A stretch of DNA of 64,000 bases from Acidobacteriota bacterium (GCA_947467605.1 CANIII010000009.1:78626-142625); one strand, 5' to 3'. Positions 1 to 10,338 are shown, counted from the stretch's first letter. Notes: generated by a model not told the origin, from the sequence alone. Program-made: numbers and translations.

Positions 1-2
1 GC

Positions 3-572
3 GGCGGTGGTGGCGGCGGCTTTGGCGGTCGCGGTGGTGGCGGTGCGCAGACGCGCGTCACGAAGGAAGTGGGCCTGAACCGCGCCGTGTGGAACGTGCA
101 GGGCAAGGACGGCTTCACGATGCCGCCAGGTTCGTATCAGGTGCGACTCACCGTGGACGGCAAGGCGCAGACCCAACCGTTCAAGGTGCTGATCGATCCG
201 AACGTGGCCGCGAGCGGTGTGACGCCTGCGGATCTGGTGGAGCAGTATCAGCACAACCTGGCAATGCGCGCGTTCAGTGCCGACGTCACGGCGTTGGTCA
301 CCCGGGTGCGCAACGCGCGCACGGCCGCCAAGACCGGCCCGGCCAACAAGCTCGCGTCGATCGACGAGATCTACTCGCAGCTCACGACCTGGCCCGAAGG
401 CGTGCGCTACGCGCGTCCAGGTCTGCAGGATCACACGCAGTACCTCAATGGCCTCGGTACGCGCGTGGACCAGAAGGTTGGTCGCGACGCCATCGAGCGC
501 CTCGCGCAGCTGAAAAAGGAATACACGCGGCTCAAGACGCTCGTGGATCGGCTGCTCGGCCCGACACAGTAG
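3..572 (+). CDS. C-terminal fragment of a VPS10/sortilin-like secreted protein (5' truncated by window edge)
   Basis: Open from window start in frame; Gly-rich linker GGGGGGFGGRGGGG then a beta-domain (PPGSYQVRLTVDGKAQTQPFKVLIDP) resembling the C-terminus of the sortilin-like protein at 12129-15143. Confidence 0.65.
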   Translation, partial: GGGGGGFGGRGGGGAQTRVTKEVGLNRAVWNVQGKDGFTMPPGSYQVRLTVDGKAQTQPFKVLIDPNVAASGVTPADLVEQYQHNLAMRAFSADVTALVTRVRNARTAAKTGPANKLASIDEIYSQLTTWPEGVRYARPGLQDHTQYLNGLGTRVDQKVGRDAIERLAQLKKEYTRLKTLVDRLLGPTQ

Positions 573-585
573 GAACATCCTGCAG

Positions 586-625
586 AAAAGCCGGGAGTTA
601 ATTCCGAATTAACTCCCGGCTTTTT
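586..625 (+). terminator. Intrinsic (rho-independent) terminator
   Basis: Perfect 18-bp inverted repeat AAAAGCCGGGAGTTAATT-CCG-AATTAACTCCCGGCTTTT followed by T, 14 nt after the stop codon of the preceding CDS. Confidence 0.93.
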
Positions 626-650
626 AGGACTACAATCCCGCCACACCCTC

Positions 651-1748
651 ATGGATGAAACGGTTTCGGCGGCTACTTCTGTCGTGCAGCCACCTCCCGA
701 GGTCCTTACCGAGCGGATGTCCTTCACGGGCAGCGGCGGGGAGTACTTCCGGATCTGGATCGTCAACATCGCGCTCACCATCGTCACGCTCGGGATCTAC
801 TCGGCGTGGGCGAAGGCGCGGCGGCTCGAGTATTTCTACCGGAACACGCGTTTAGGTGGGAGCGGTTTCGACTATCACGGCACGCCGATCGCGATCTTGA
901 AGGGCCGCATCATCGGCGCGATCCTCTTCGGCGCCTACAGTTTCTCGGCGCGTCTGGGACCGAGATACCTGCTGGGATCGATCGTCGTCATTGCGCTGGT
1001 GATGCCGTTCCTGCTGAACCGCGCCTTACGGTTTCGATTTGCCAACAGCAGCTATCGCGGCGTCCGGTTCGGTTTTCACGGATCCACCGCAGAGGCCTAT
1101 CGGGTCTTTCTGCTGTGGCCCCTGGCGGCCCTGTTGACGCTGGGTATTCTGTGGCCGGTCGCGCACCGCCGGATCAAACAATACGAACACGCGCACGCGA
1201 CGTACGGACGTACGCCGTTCAACATTGGCGTGAAGATCGCGCCCTTCTACGGTGTCTATGTCGCGGCGTGGCTCATGATGACCGCGACGGTCCTGATGGC
1301 CGGCGCCGGCTTCGCCGTCGCCTTCATGTCGGTGATCGCCAAGAACGGCGGCAAAATGCCGGCGACACCGCCCGCGTTCAACATTCCCCTGATGATCGGT
1401 ATTGCGGTCGTGTACATCACCGGCATCATCGGGACCCAGGCGTTTGTGACCTGCCGCATCCAGAGTCTTGTCTGGAACCACACGGGCCTCGGCGATCGGC
1501 ATTCCTTTACCTGTGAACTGGGCGCCGGGAAATTCATGGGGCTGCTGCTCACCAACACGCTCGCGATCGTCGGCACGCTGGGGCTCTTCACGCCGTTTGC
1601 GCAGGTGCGGATGGCGCAGTTCATGATCAATGGCATGTCGATGATTTCGCGCGGCACGCTCGACGACGTGGCTGCGGATACCGACACGACGGTGAGCGCG
1701 CTCGGCGAAGAGTCTGTCGGCTTCTTCGACTTCGATATCTCGTTCTGA
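651..1748 (+). CDS. DUF898 / YjgN family multi-pass membrane protein
   Basis: FTGSGGEYFRIWIVNIALTIVTLGIYSAWAKARRLEYFYRNTRLGGSGFDYHG motif of the YjgN/DUF898 family; multiple TM segments. Confidence 0.9.
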   Translation: MDETVSAATSVVQPPPEVLTERMSFTGSGGEYFRIWIVNIALTIVTLGIYSAWAKARRLEYFYRNTRLGGSGFDYHGTPIAILKGRIIGAILFGAYSFSARLGPRYLLGSIVVIALVMPFLLNRALRFRFANSSYRGVRFGFHGSTAEAYRVFLLWPLAALLTLGILWPVAHRRIKQYEHAHATYGRTPFNIGVKIAPFYGVYVAAWLMMTATVLMAGAGFAVAFMSVIAKNGGKMPATPPAFNIPLMIGIAVVYITGIIGTQAFVTCRIQSLVWNHTGLGDRHSFTCELGAGKFMGLLLTNTLAIVGTLGLFTPFAQVRMAQFMINGMSMISRGTLDDVAADTDTTVSALGEESVGFFDFDISF

Positions 1749-2776
1749 TGCCGATTGCCTGCGCCTACTTCGACGGCGCCAGCGCCCGGCGCCATGAGGT
1801 CGATCTCGACATCGTCGATGGCCGTGTCGTCGTGGGTGGCGATGGCATCGCCCGCGATGAGCCGCTCGACGCGATGCAATTCAGCCAGGCGCTCGGCGCC
1901 ACGGCGCGGATCGTGCGTTTTCCTGACGGTGCCACGTGCGAGGTGACGGACGTCGCCGCGCTCGGCGCCATGCTCACAGCGGCGGGAATTGCAGAAACCC
2001 GAGTCGCTGCCGCGACCAACGCCAAGCGACTTGTGGCGATCGGTGTCGCCGTCATTGTCGTCACGCTGGCGTTGGGCTATCGATACGGCGTGCCCGTGGC
2101 CGCGGGGTTCGTGGCGCATCGACTGCCCGTGCCGGTGCTGACGCAGTTGGGGCGCCAGACGCTGTCGACGCTCGACAGCATTGCCTTTGCGCCGAGCGAC
2201 GTCCCGCTCGCACGGCAAGCCCAGATCGCGCAGGAGTTCAACGCGCTTCGGCATGTGGCGACGAGTCGCGTGCGCCTGCGGATTCTGTTTCGCAAGAGCG
2301 AGGTGCTTGGCGCCAACGCGATTGCGCTGCCGTCCGGTGACATCGTCGTGACTGATGCGCTCCTGCCGCTGATCCACGACGATCGCGAACTGATGGGCGT
2401 CCTGCTTCACGAGAGCGGGCACGTGCTGCGGCGACATGGCGTGCGCATGCTGCTCGAGAGTTCTGTGGTGTCACTCGTGCTCGCCTGGTACGTTGGCGAC
2501 GTCAACACGCTCATCGTGACGGCGCCAACGGCAGTGCTGCAGGCCAAATACTCGCGCGACTTCGAGCGCGCAGCAGATGATGACGCGATCGCGGGGATGC
2601 ACTTGAATGGCATACCACCGGCGCTGCTCGCGGATGCGCTGGAGCGACTGGACTCGGAACGAATCGAGAAACTGACGGACGGTCAACGCGTGGCCAGGTC
2701 GACGGGCCTCGCGTCGAAATATCTCTCAAGTCACCCGGCGACCGCCGAACGGCTGCAGTTGCTCCGCAACCGATGA
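1748..2776 (+). CDS. M48-family zinc metallopeptidase with N-terminal membrane region
   Basis: LLHESGHVLRRHG (HExxH) plus downstream FERAADDDAI motif; start overlaps upstream stop. Confidence 0.88.
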   Translation: MPIACAYFDGASARRHEVDLDIVDGRVVVGGDGIARDEPLDAMQFSQALGATARIVRFPDGATCEVTDVAALGAMLTAAGIAETRVAAATNAKRLVAIGVAVIVVTLALGYRYGVPVAAGFVAHRLPVPVLTQLGRQTLSTLDSIAFAPSDVPLARQAQIAQEFNALRHVATSRVRLRILFRKSEVLGANAIALPSGDIVVTDALLPLIHDDRELMGVLLHESGHVLRRHGVRMLLESSVVSLVLAWYVGDVNTLIVTAPTAVLQAKYSRDFERAADDDAIAGMHLNGIPPALLADALERLDSERIEKLTDGQRVARSTGLASKYLSSHPATAERLQLLRNR

Positions 2777-3685
2777 CTACTTAATCGTCTTCTGCACTGG
2801 TCCGTCTTTCTTGGACCAGTCTTCGAACGACCCGTCATACAGCTTCACCGTGATGCCGAGTGTGCGTGCCGCGAACACGACGCCCGTGGCCTGCTGACCG
2901 ATGTGGCAGTACGCGACGACCGTGTCGCCCGGCTTGACGCCCGCCTCGTCGAACATCGCCTGCAGCTCAGTCGCCGGCTTCAGCGTGTTGTCGGCCTTCG
3001 TGAGCGTTGAGTAGGGGATGTTCTTCGCGCCTTCGATGTGACCGGTCTTGTGCGGGGCGGTCTGTGAACCACCCGTCTGCGTGCCGTCGTAAAAGGCTTT
3101 GTCGCGGGCATCCACGATCACGTACTTCGGTGTGTTGAGATGCGCCTTCACGAAGTCGGCATCCACGATCGGCGACGCCATCTTCAACACAGAGATCGAA
3201 CCCGTCTTCGCAGCCGGCACGTCTGCGGTGACGGGTTTGCCGTCGCGTTCCCATTGCGCCAAGCCACCATCAAGCAATGACGTCCGCGCGCCGAAGCCGG
3301 CGGCTTGCAGTGTGAGTACCACGCGCGTTGCGGGCGTCACCTGCGCCTGGCCGAAGATGACGACGATGCGCGAGTTGTCGGAGATACCGAGCGACTCAAG
3401 CTTTGTTTTGAGTTCATCCGGCGGTGGCAGTTCGAGGGTCAGGCTGCCGGCAGGCCCCGTCGCAGAGATCGCGGCACGCGTGACCAGGCGGGATCCTGGC
3501 ACATGTTTCGTGGCGTACTCTGCCGCATCGCCCATGTGGAGCAGCACCAGATCAGTGTCGTTGAGGTGCTGCGCGAGCCAGGTCGTCGAAACCAGCAGGG
3601 AGTCGCGCGGTGTCTGTGCGCGGAGAGCCGCAGGAACGACGAGCGGGAGCATCAGCAGGAGGCAGATCTTCGTCAAAAGGCGCAT
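2777..3685 (-). CDS. Secreted thiosulfate sulfurtransferase (two rhodanese domains)
   Basis: Signal peptide, two rhodanese-like repeats, active-site loop CHIGQQAT. Confidence 0.88.
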   Translation of the reverse strand: MRLLTKICLLLMLPLVVPAALRAQTPRDSLLVSTTWLAQHLNDTDLVLLHMGDAAEYATKHVPGSRLVTRAAISATGPAGSLTLELPPPDELKTKLESLGISDNSRIVVIFGQAQVTPATRVVLTLQAAGFGARTSLLDGGLAQWERDGKPVTADVPAAKTGSISVLKMASPIVDADFVKAHLNTPKYVIVDARDKAFYDGTQTGGSQTAPHKTGHIEGAKNIPYSTLTKADNTLKPATELQAMFDEAGVKPGDTVVAYCHIGQQATGVVFAARTLGITVKLYDGSFEDWSKKDGPVQKTIK

Positions 3686-3736
3686 GGTGTTCAGAGTCTA
3701 GCGCGACTCGTTTCGGGATTACGATACGGACCAGAG

Positions 3737-5758
3737 ATGAACACTCGAAGTGTTGTGATCAGCGTCGCTGCTGTGGTTGCTGCCTGTGCGGGCCTCGTCG
3801 CGCAGGGGGCCCAGGCGCCGCCTGCACCTGCCGCACAGAACGCGCCCATGGTCCGCACGGCCTCGATTTCCGGTCGCGTTGTGGACGCCGATACCGGCGA
3901 GGCCGTGATTGGTGCGGTTGTGAAGCTGCAGATGCGCACCCTCGCTGCGGCCGCGGGCCGCGGTGCGGCGGGTGGGCGCGGTGCGCTGCCCCTGTCGGCC
4001 GCGGAGCAGGCGGCCGCGAACGGTACCCTTTTCGTCATGGGCGACAGCGACGGTCGCTTCGTGTTTCATGACCTGCCGAAAGGCCCGGCGCAGCTGTCGG
4101 TCACGGCCTCCGGCTACGTCGACAATGGGGGCGGCGTCTTGCGTCGTCCGCCCATGCTCGACGACGGCCAACATCTCGGTGGCATCTCGCTCACGCTGGC
4201 GAAGGTCGCGTCTATTTCCGGTGTGATCACCGACGAAGCTGGTGAGCCGCTGGTGGGCATTACCGTGCGCGCGTTGTCGCGCATGGTGCCCATGGGGGCG
4301 CCGACCTACAAGCTCACGGGGGATGCGCGCACGGATGATCGCGGCATGTACCGCATCGATGGCCTCTTTCCTGGCAAGTACTTCGTCCTCGTGCCCCAGA
4401 CGCCAACCACCGTGCCGATCGCAAATCTCGAGAAGAACTCCGATGGGCTCGGTGGGTTGATGAGCGCCGTGAATCCATTTATCGAGGCGCTCACTGGCGG
4501 CGCGCAGACGTCGATGGGACCAACCGGCGTTCGCGTCAACGACCAACTGTGGCAGACGGGCGCCGGTGTGGGCGGAGCCGTTTCATCCGCGCCACCGCCG
4601 CCGGTTAACGGGCGAGTGGCCACGTATCAAACGACGTTCTATCCGGGCGCGACGCAATTGCCGCAGGCGGGATTGATCACCGTTCGCTCAGGCGAAGATC
4701 GCGTGGGCGTGGATTGGCAGGTTCGGCCGACGGCATCCGCGCGCGTCGCCGGTGTGTTGTCCGGGCCCGACGGTCCAGCGGCCAACATCAGCATTCGTCT
4801 TGTGAACTCGCCGGGCACGAATGATGACGACGCGCTGCCGGTGGCCATGACCACCACGAGTGGCGATGGCTCGTTTGCATTCATGGGCGTGCCGGCCGGG
4901 TCGTACATCGCCAAGGCGCAGCAGACCAAGAGTGCGTCGGCGATGCCGGCGGGGCTCATGGCCGGCTTGCCGCCCGAGGCGGCCGAGCTGATGGCGCAGA
5001 TGAACCAGCGCACCGCCGGCGCAGGTGGCGAGATGAATCTGTTGCGCGCGCCGGTGTCGGTGACCGATCGCGACGTGGTGGGGCTGTCATGGGGATTGCG
5101 GCCGGGCGCGCATGTGAGTGGTCGCGTACTGTTCGAAGGCGCAGCGACACCGCCGACGAGTCAGCAGCTGCAGAACATGCAGGTGTCGCTCGCCTCGGTC
5201 ATGCCCGGATCGCCGTCGCCATTCGGTCCGTCGACATCGAAGCTCACGACAGACGCGCAGTTCAAAACGGGCTCGCAGGCGCCGGGCACGTATTTCGTGA
5301 GTCTCACCGGTGTGCCCGCCGCGTGGATGCTCAAGTCGATCACCGTCGGCGGTCGCGACGTCTCGACGTCCGGCCTGGAGATTGGTGATGTCGACCTTGC
5401 AGATGCCGTCATCATGTACACCGATCGCATTTCATCGCTGACCGGTCTGGTGCACGCCGACGCGTCGCCCTTGCCCAATGCCACCGTTATCGTGATCCCC
5501 TCTGACTATCGCGTTGGCATTGCGACCGGTGCGATCGGCCGTCGCCAGATCACGCAGGCGGTGCCGGCCACCGGCACCTACAACATCGCGCGGCTTCCGC
5601 CGGGTGACTATCTTGTGGCCGCGGTCGTCGATGATGCGATGGCCGGCGATCGCGATCAGAACTTCTATGACGCGTTGGCGCGCGTCGCCAAGCCGGTCAC
5701 GATTACGGCCGGCGAGAAGAAGTCGCTCGATCTGACGATCACGGTGAAGATCCGATGA
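3737..5758 (+). CDS. Secreted carboxypeptidase-regulatory-like domain protein
   Basis: Signal peptide MNTRSVVISVAAVVAACAGLVAQ; repeated ISGRVVDADTGEAVIGAVVKL / ISGVITDEAGEPLVGI modules; start moved from ORF start 3305 to ATG 3737 because of the signal peptide. Confidence 0.85.
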   Translation: MNTRSVVISVAAVVAACAGLVAQGAQAPPAPAAQNAPMVRTASISGRVVDADTGEAVIGAVVKLQMRTLAAAAGRGAAGGRGALPLSAAEQAAANGTLFVMGDSDGRFVFHDLPKGPAQLSVTASGYVDNGGGVLRRPPMLDDGQHLGGISLTLAKVASISGVITDEAGEPLVGITVRALSRMVPMGAPTYKLTGDARTDDRGMYRIDGLFPGKYFVLVPQTPTTVPIANLEKNSDGLGGLMSAVNPFIEALTGGAQTSMGPTGVRVNDQLWQTGAGVGGAVSSAPPPPVNGRVATYQTTFYPGATQLPQAGLITVRSGEDRVGVDWQVRPTASARVAGVLSGPDGPAANISIRLVNSPGTNDDDALPVAMTTTSGDGSFAFMGVPAGSYIAKAQQTKSASAMPAGLMAGLPPEAAELMAQMNQRTAGAGGEMNLLRAPVSVTDRDVVGLSWGLRPGAHVSGRVLFEGAATPPTSQQLQNMQVSLASVMPGSPSPFGPSTSKLTTDAQFKTGSQAPGTYFVSLTGVPAAWMLKSITVGGRDVSTSGLEIGDVDLADAVIMYTDRISSLTGLVHADASPLPNATVIVIPSDYRVGIATGAIGRRQITQAVPATGTYNIARLPPGDYLVAAVVDDAMAGDRDQNFYDALARVAKPVTITAGEKKSLDLTITVKIR

Positions 5759-7692
5759 CCGCACGTCTCAGCGCGCTGGTCATCGTCGCCGCGCTCGCAC
5801 TCTCGGGCGTTGCCGCATCCGCACAGGTCCGCGATACGACCAAGACGCCCGTTGGCACCGCGTCGATCAGCGGCGTGGTCGTGAGCGCCACGTCACCAGA
5901 GACGCCGGTGCGCCGCGTGCTCGTCACGCTCGGCGGTGGCTCGATCAAAGTGCCGAGTGCCGCGATTACTGACGATGCCGGCGCGTTTCAGTTTGTGAAT
6001 TTGCCAGAGGGTGCCTACACACTGGTGGCCACCCGGCCGGCCTATGTGACATCGGCGTACGGCGCCAAGACGTTCGGTCGCGGATCCGGTGTGCCGGTCT
6101 CGGTGCGCGCCGGCCAGAACGTGACAGGCCTCACGTTGAAGATGCTGCACGGTAGCGTGATCGCCGGCGTCGTGCGCGATCCGCTCGGTCGGCCCGCGCC
6201 GGATGTCGAGATCATCGCGATGGCGGTGCAGACCGTGAATGGCCGCCGCCGCACCACGCCGGTGCTGCAGCAGTCGCGGACGGATGGCCGCGGCGAATAT
6301 CGTGTCTACGGGCTCGCACCTGGCGACTACCTGATCCGCGCGCAGCCCAACTCGCGCATCGATCAGGGTGGCATCCGCCAGACGACTGCCGCCGAAGTGG
6401 ACTGGGCGAAGGCCGCGTCGGCGAAGTCGGGATCAGCGGGAGTGGCCGCAGAGATTCCTGCGCCGCCGCCGAGCGGTCGACCTGTCGCCTATACGCCGAC
6501 GTACTACCCCGGCAGCGTGGACGCCGCGCAAGCCGGCGTCGTGTCACTCGGCGCAAATGAAGAGCGCGCCGGCATCGACTTCACCACACTACTCGTGCCT
6601 GTCGCGTCGATCTCGGGCACGGTCGTCGGACCTGACGGACAGCCGCCGCGCAACGCGCAGGCGCAACTCGCGCCCGCGCAAGGATCGACCACCACGTCAC
6701 TCGACATGCTGATCGGCATGGCCGGTGCGGGTGGCGGTGTTCGCATTGGCGCGGATGGTCGGCTGAGCGCCAGCGGCATCGCGCCAGGGCGATACCGATT
6801 GCTCATCAGAGGGTCACTCGCCGGACCGGGCGGCCCTGCGGGGATCTCGCTGCCCGGTGCGGCAGGCGCACTCGCGAGCAGCATCGCATCGAGCATGCTC
6901 GGTGGTCGCGCCGGTGGCCCCACGTTGTGGGCCGCCGAGGAGCTGACCATCGATGGCCACGACATCACGGGCCTGTCGCTGCAACTCCAAACCGGTGTGA
7001 GTGTTTCCGGAAAGATTGTCTTTGAAGGCGATGACCCACAAGCGCCGGCCGATCCGTCACGTGTGACGGTGGCCGCGAACGACGCCGCGCGCGAGTCTCG
7101 GTCGGCGATGGATATGCTCGCCGGGATGCTGCAGGGCAGCGGCGGCAGCGGGTTGAAGGATGGCAGTTTCACCGTCGGTGGTCTGCCGCCAGGTGCGTAT
7201 CGACTCACCTTTGGCGCGCCGGGCACCATGGCGATGCTCGGCATGACGACGGGTTCGAGCGGGTGGGTGCTCAAGTCGGCGATGCTCGGTGACGTCGACA
7301 TTGCCGACGGCCTGATCGACGTGAAGCCGGGCCAAGACGTCTCAGGGATCGTGGCGACATTCACGAAGATGGCCACGCAAATCTCCGGGCGGTTGCAGGA
7401 TGCCGCGGGTGGCGCGGTCTCGGGATTCCCGATCGTCGTGTTCTCCACGGACCGCGCGCGATGGAGCGCCGGGTCGCGACGCATCGTCTCCGCGAAGCCG
7501 GCGAGCGACGGCACTTACAAGATCACCGGTCTGCCTCCCGGAGAGTATTTCCTGGCTGCGCTGACGGACCTCGATCCGAATGATTTGTACGATCCGGCGT
7601 TCCTTGAAGGTCTCGTCGGGAGTGCCTTCAAGATCACCCTCGCTGACGGTGAGAAAAAAGTGCAGGACCTGCGGATGGGGAGCGGGTCATAG
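5755..7692 (+). CDS. Secreted carboxypeptidase-regulatory-like domain protein, paralogue of upstream gene
   Basis: ATGA overlap with upstream gene; signal peptide; ASISGVVVSATSPETPVRRVLVTL; VVGPDGQPPRNAQ modules. Confidence 0.85.
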   Translation: MTARLSALVIVAALALSGVAASAQVRDTTKTPVGTASISGVVVSATSPETPVRRVLVTLGGGSIKVPSAAITDDAGAFQFVNLPEGAYTLVATRPAYVTSAYGAKTFGRGSGVPVSVRAGQNVTGLTLKMLHGSVIAGVVRDPLGRPAPDVEIIAMAVQTVNGRRRTTPVLQQSRTDGRGEYRVYGLAPGDYLIRAQPNSRIDQGGIRQTTAAEVDWAKAASAKSGSAGVAAEIPAPPPSGRPVAYTPTYYPGSVDAAQAGVVSLGANEERAGIDFTTLLVPVASISGTVVGPDGQPPRNAQAQLAPAQGSTTTSLDMLIGMAGAGGGVRIGADGRLSASGIAPGRYRLLIRGSLAGPGGPAGISLPGAAGALASSIASSMLGGRAGGPTLWAAEELTIDGHDITGLSLQLQTGVSVSGKIVFEGDDPQAPADPSRVTVAANDAARESRSAMDMLAGMLQGSGGSGLKDGSFTVGGLPPGAYRLTFGAPGTMAMLGMTTGSSGWVLKSAMLGDVDIADGLIDVKPGQDVSGIVATFTKMATQISGRLQDAAGGAVSGFPIVVFSTDRARWSAGSRRIVSAKPASDGTYKITGLPPGEYFLAALTDLDPNDLYDPAFLEGLVGSAFKITLADGEKKVQDLRMGSGS

Positions 7693-8603
7693 CCCGCATC
7701 GTCTCGCTCCTGTTACTGCTGGCTGCGCCGCTCGTCGCGCAAGCGCCGACACGCCCACCACCAACACGCACACAGGTGGCGCTCCTCGGCACAGGCACAC
7801 CCAATGACGATCCAAATCGTTGGGGACCGTCGGTCGCGATCATCGTTGACGACCAGGTCTATCTCGTGGACGCCGGCGTTGGTGTGGTGCGTCGCGCAGC
7901 GGCCGCGCGAGCGGCGGGCGTTGAGGCGCTGAAGGTCACATCACTCTCGCGTGTATTTCTCACGCATCTGCATTCTGATCACACGCTCGGTCTCCCAGAC
8001 CTCATGTTCTCGCCTTGGGTCCTCGAACGTCCGACGCCGCTCGACGTCTTCGGCCCGAAGGGCACCGCGGCGATGACCGCGCATCTCGAAGCGGCCTGGC
8101 AGGACGACATCGCTGTGCGCCTCTACGGCCTCGAGCCGCAGCACACGCGCAACTATCGCGCCGTCGTGCATGAAACGACCTCGGGAGTCGTTTTTCGGGA
8201 TTCGAAAGTCGCGGTGACGGCCATCGCCGTGGCGCATGGTTCTTGGCCGGAAGCGTTTGCCTACAGTTTTCAAACGCCGGATCGCCGCATCGTCGTTTCG
8301 GGAGACACCGTGGCGTCTGACGCGATCGCTGCAGCGTGTAGTGGCTGCGATTTCCTCATTCACGAGGTCTACTCAGCCGAAAAGTTCAAGACCCGGCCGC
8401 CTGAGTGGCAGACCTATCACAAGGCGTTTCACACCTCGACGACTGAGCTGGCGGCCGTCGCCACCAAGGCCCGGCCCGGCACACTCGTCCTGTACCACCA
8501 GCTGTTCTGGGGCGCGACCGATGACGACCTGCTCGCTGAGATTCGCGCAGCTGGCTACCTGGGCCGAGTCGTCTCGGGAAAAGACCTGCAAATCCTCAAG
8601 TGA
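7689..8603 (+). CDS. Secreted MBL-fold metallo-hydrolase (start codon uncertain; GTG 7776 is the first canonical start)
   Basis: LTHLHSDHTLG (HxHxDH); in-frame signal-peptide-like sequence IARIVSLLLLLAAPLVAQA lies upstream of GTG 7776. Confidence 0.8.
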   Translation: MARIVSLLLLLAAPLVAQAPTRPPPTRTQVALLGTGTPNDDPNRWGPSVAIIVDDQVYLVDAGVGVVRRAAAARAAGVEALKVTSLSRVFLTHLHSDHTLGLPDLMFSPWVLERPTPLDVFGPKGTAAMTAHLEAAWQDDIAVRLYGLEPQHTRNYRAVVHETTSGVVFRDSKVAVTAIAVAHGSWPEAFAYSFQTPDRRIVVSGDTVASDAIAAACSGCDFLIHEVYSAEKFKTRPPEWQTYHKAFHTSTTELAAVATKARPGTLVLYHQLFWGATDDDLLAEIRAAGYLGRVVSGKDLQILK

Positions 8604-8711
8604 CAGAAAAGACACTCAAGAGTGTCGGCGGTTCGACGATTACAGCTGTGTGTAGACCGAGGTGTCTGCGCCTGTGCCGGAGCTTCTCCGCGCTGAAGTC
8701 GGAGAATATCG

Positions 8712-9161
8712 ATGCGAATCGGGAAGACAGTCGCCTGTGCGACGTTGGTCTGGTCGTTGGCCGCGTCAGCCTCGGTGAAAGCCGCGGGCGATGACCCACA
8801 GGATTTACTGCATCCCCTGCGCGTCAGCGAATCGATCAGCGTCAGAGTTGATCGGCCCAAACCGTTGCCCTTGTTCTACGCCGGCTACGCCGCGTTGCAG
8901 CTCGGGGACGTGCTCAGCACGACGTCGGGCCTTCAGGCCGGCGCTCGTGAGAAGAATCCACTCATGCAGTCGGTCGCCGGTTCCACCTTCAAGCTCTCCG
9001 TCGTGAAGATCGCCGCGACGTCGCTGACGATGTACTGCGCTGAGAGTCTCTGGCGCCAAGGACACCGCAAAGGGGCGATTGTCGCCATGGCCGTGACGAC
9101 GGTGCTGTCGGGTTATGTGCTGATGAACAACATGCGCGTGCGCGCGCAGCTGGCGCGCTAG
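8712..9161 (+). CDS. Hypothetical membrane protein with signal peptide
   Basis: MRIGKTVACATLVWSLAASASVKA signal-like N-terminus; C-terminal hydrophobic segments. Confidence 0.65.
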   Translation: MRIGKTVACATLVWSLAASASVKAAGDDPQDLLHPLRVSESISVRVDRPKPLPLFYAGYAALQLGDVLSTTSGLQAGAREKNPLMQSVAGSTFKLSVVKIAATSLTMYCAESLWRQGHRKGAIVAMAVTTVLSGYVLMNNMRVRAQLAR

Positions 9162-9853
9162 GTCCGCGCGAGGCGCTTCGCCGTGCGGAACGCGTCGCGA
9201 AGCATCATCGGAGTGAGCCGGCCGGTGTGGGTGTTCTGCCGGCTGGGATGATAGGCGCAGACGATAAGGGGTGCGCCGGGAATGCGAATGACGCCGCCAT
9301 GCTCGAACAGCGGTTTCTTCGGAAGGCGCCATCCACGAGCCTTGAAGAGACGCAGCACCGCCTCAAACGCGATCCGCCCGAGCGCCACATAGACCTTTAG
9401 ATGGGGCAGTGAATCAACCTCGGCAGCCAGGTGGGGCTCACATTCAGCGATCTCCTGTGGCGTGGGTGTGTTGTCAGGTGGCGCGCAGCGCACCGCGGCA
9501 GCAATCCAGGCGTCATGCAGTTCAAGGCCGTCGTCGATCGATTGCGACGTCGGAATGTTCGCGAAGCCGTTGGCGTGCATGGCCGTCATCAGGAAGTCTC
9601 CTGAACCGCCGACGCCATCACCAGTGAAGTTCCGCCCGGTCCGATTGGCACCGTGCGCGGCCGGCGCCAGTCCGAGGACGAGCACGCGGGCCTGCGGGTC
9701 GCCGAACCCAGCCACGGGTCTTCCCCAATAGGTCTCGTCGCGATAGGCCGCGCGTCTCTCACGCGCGATGCGTTGGCAGTAGGTGCGCAGACGCGGGCAG
9801 CGCTCGCACGTCACGATGTTGTGGCGGACCTCGGCCAGATTCATCTTCACCAT
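9158..9853 (-). CDS. Family-5-type uracil-DNA glycosylase
   Basis: CERCPRLRTYC cysteines, VLVLGLAPAAHGANRTGRNFTGD and VCAYHPSRQNTHTGRLT motifs. Confidence 0.9.
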   Translation of the reverse strand: MVKMNLAEVRHNIVTCERCPRLRTYCQRIARERRAAYRDETYWGRPVAGFGDPQARVLVLGLAPAAHGANRTGRNFTGDGVGGSGDFLMTAMHANGFANIPTSQSIDDGLELHDAWIAAAVRCAPPDNTPTPQEIAECEPHLAAEVDSLPHLKVYVALGRIAFEAVLRLFKARGWRLPKKPLFEHGGVIRIPGAPLIVCAYHPSRQNTHTGRLTPMMLRDAFRTAKRLART

Positions 9854-9888
9854 TGGCGAGTGGCAGATTACTCCACTACGATGAACGC

Positions 9889-10338
9889 ATGGTGACCGAC
9901 CGACTGGCGAATGCCGCCCTGTATCGTGCCCTCGGCCCGCGTATCGCCGCGGCCATTGACTACGTGACCACGACCGATTTCACGTCAATCGCCGACGGCC
10001 GATATGCGCTCGACGGGGATCAGCTCTTCGCGCTGGTACAGCGCTATACGTCCAAGCCACTCACCGCCGGCCGATGGGAGGCGCATCGTAAATACATCGA
10101 CCTGCAGGCGGTGCTCCAGGGCACTGAGCAGATCGGCTATGTGTCGATTGATCAGTTGCACGCCGAGCCCTACGACGCGGAGAAGGATCTGATCTGGCTC
10201 ACCGGCACGGCAGGCCAGTGGTTCACGCTGCCGACTGGGCACTTCACGCTGCTGTGGCCGGGTGACGCCCACATGCCGGGCATCGTGGCCGAGGCGTCGA
10301 GCGATGTGTTGAAAGTGGTCGTGAAGATCGCGGTGTAG
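9889..10338 (+). CDS. YhcH/YjgK/YiaL family protein (DUF386)
   Basis: WEAHRKYIDLQAVLQGTEQIGY and LTGTAGQWFTLPTGHFTLLWPGDAHMPG motifs. Confidence 0.9.
   Translation: MVTDRLANAALYRALGPRIAAAIDYVTTTDFTSIADGRYALDGDQLFALVQRYTSKPLTAGRWEAHRKYIDLQAVLQGTEQIGYVSIDQLHAEPYDAEKDLIWLTGTAGQWFTLPTGHFTLLWPGDAHMPGIVAEASSDVLKVVVKIAV

Noticed and set aside
1256-2437. Minus-strand 393-aa ORF
   Set aside because: Antisense to the DUF898 and M48 genes; Arg/His/Gln-rich composition without recognisable motif.
6504-7514. Minus-strand 336-aa Ser/Pro-rich ORF
   Set aside because: Antisense to a clearly coding carboxypeptidase-regulatory-like gene.
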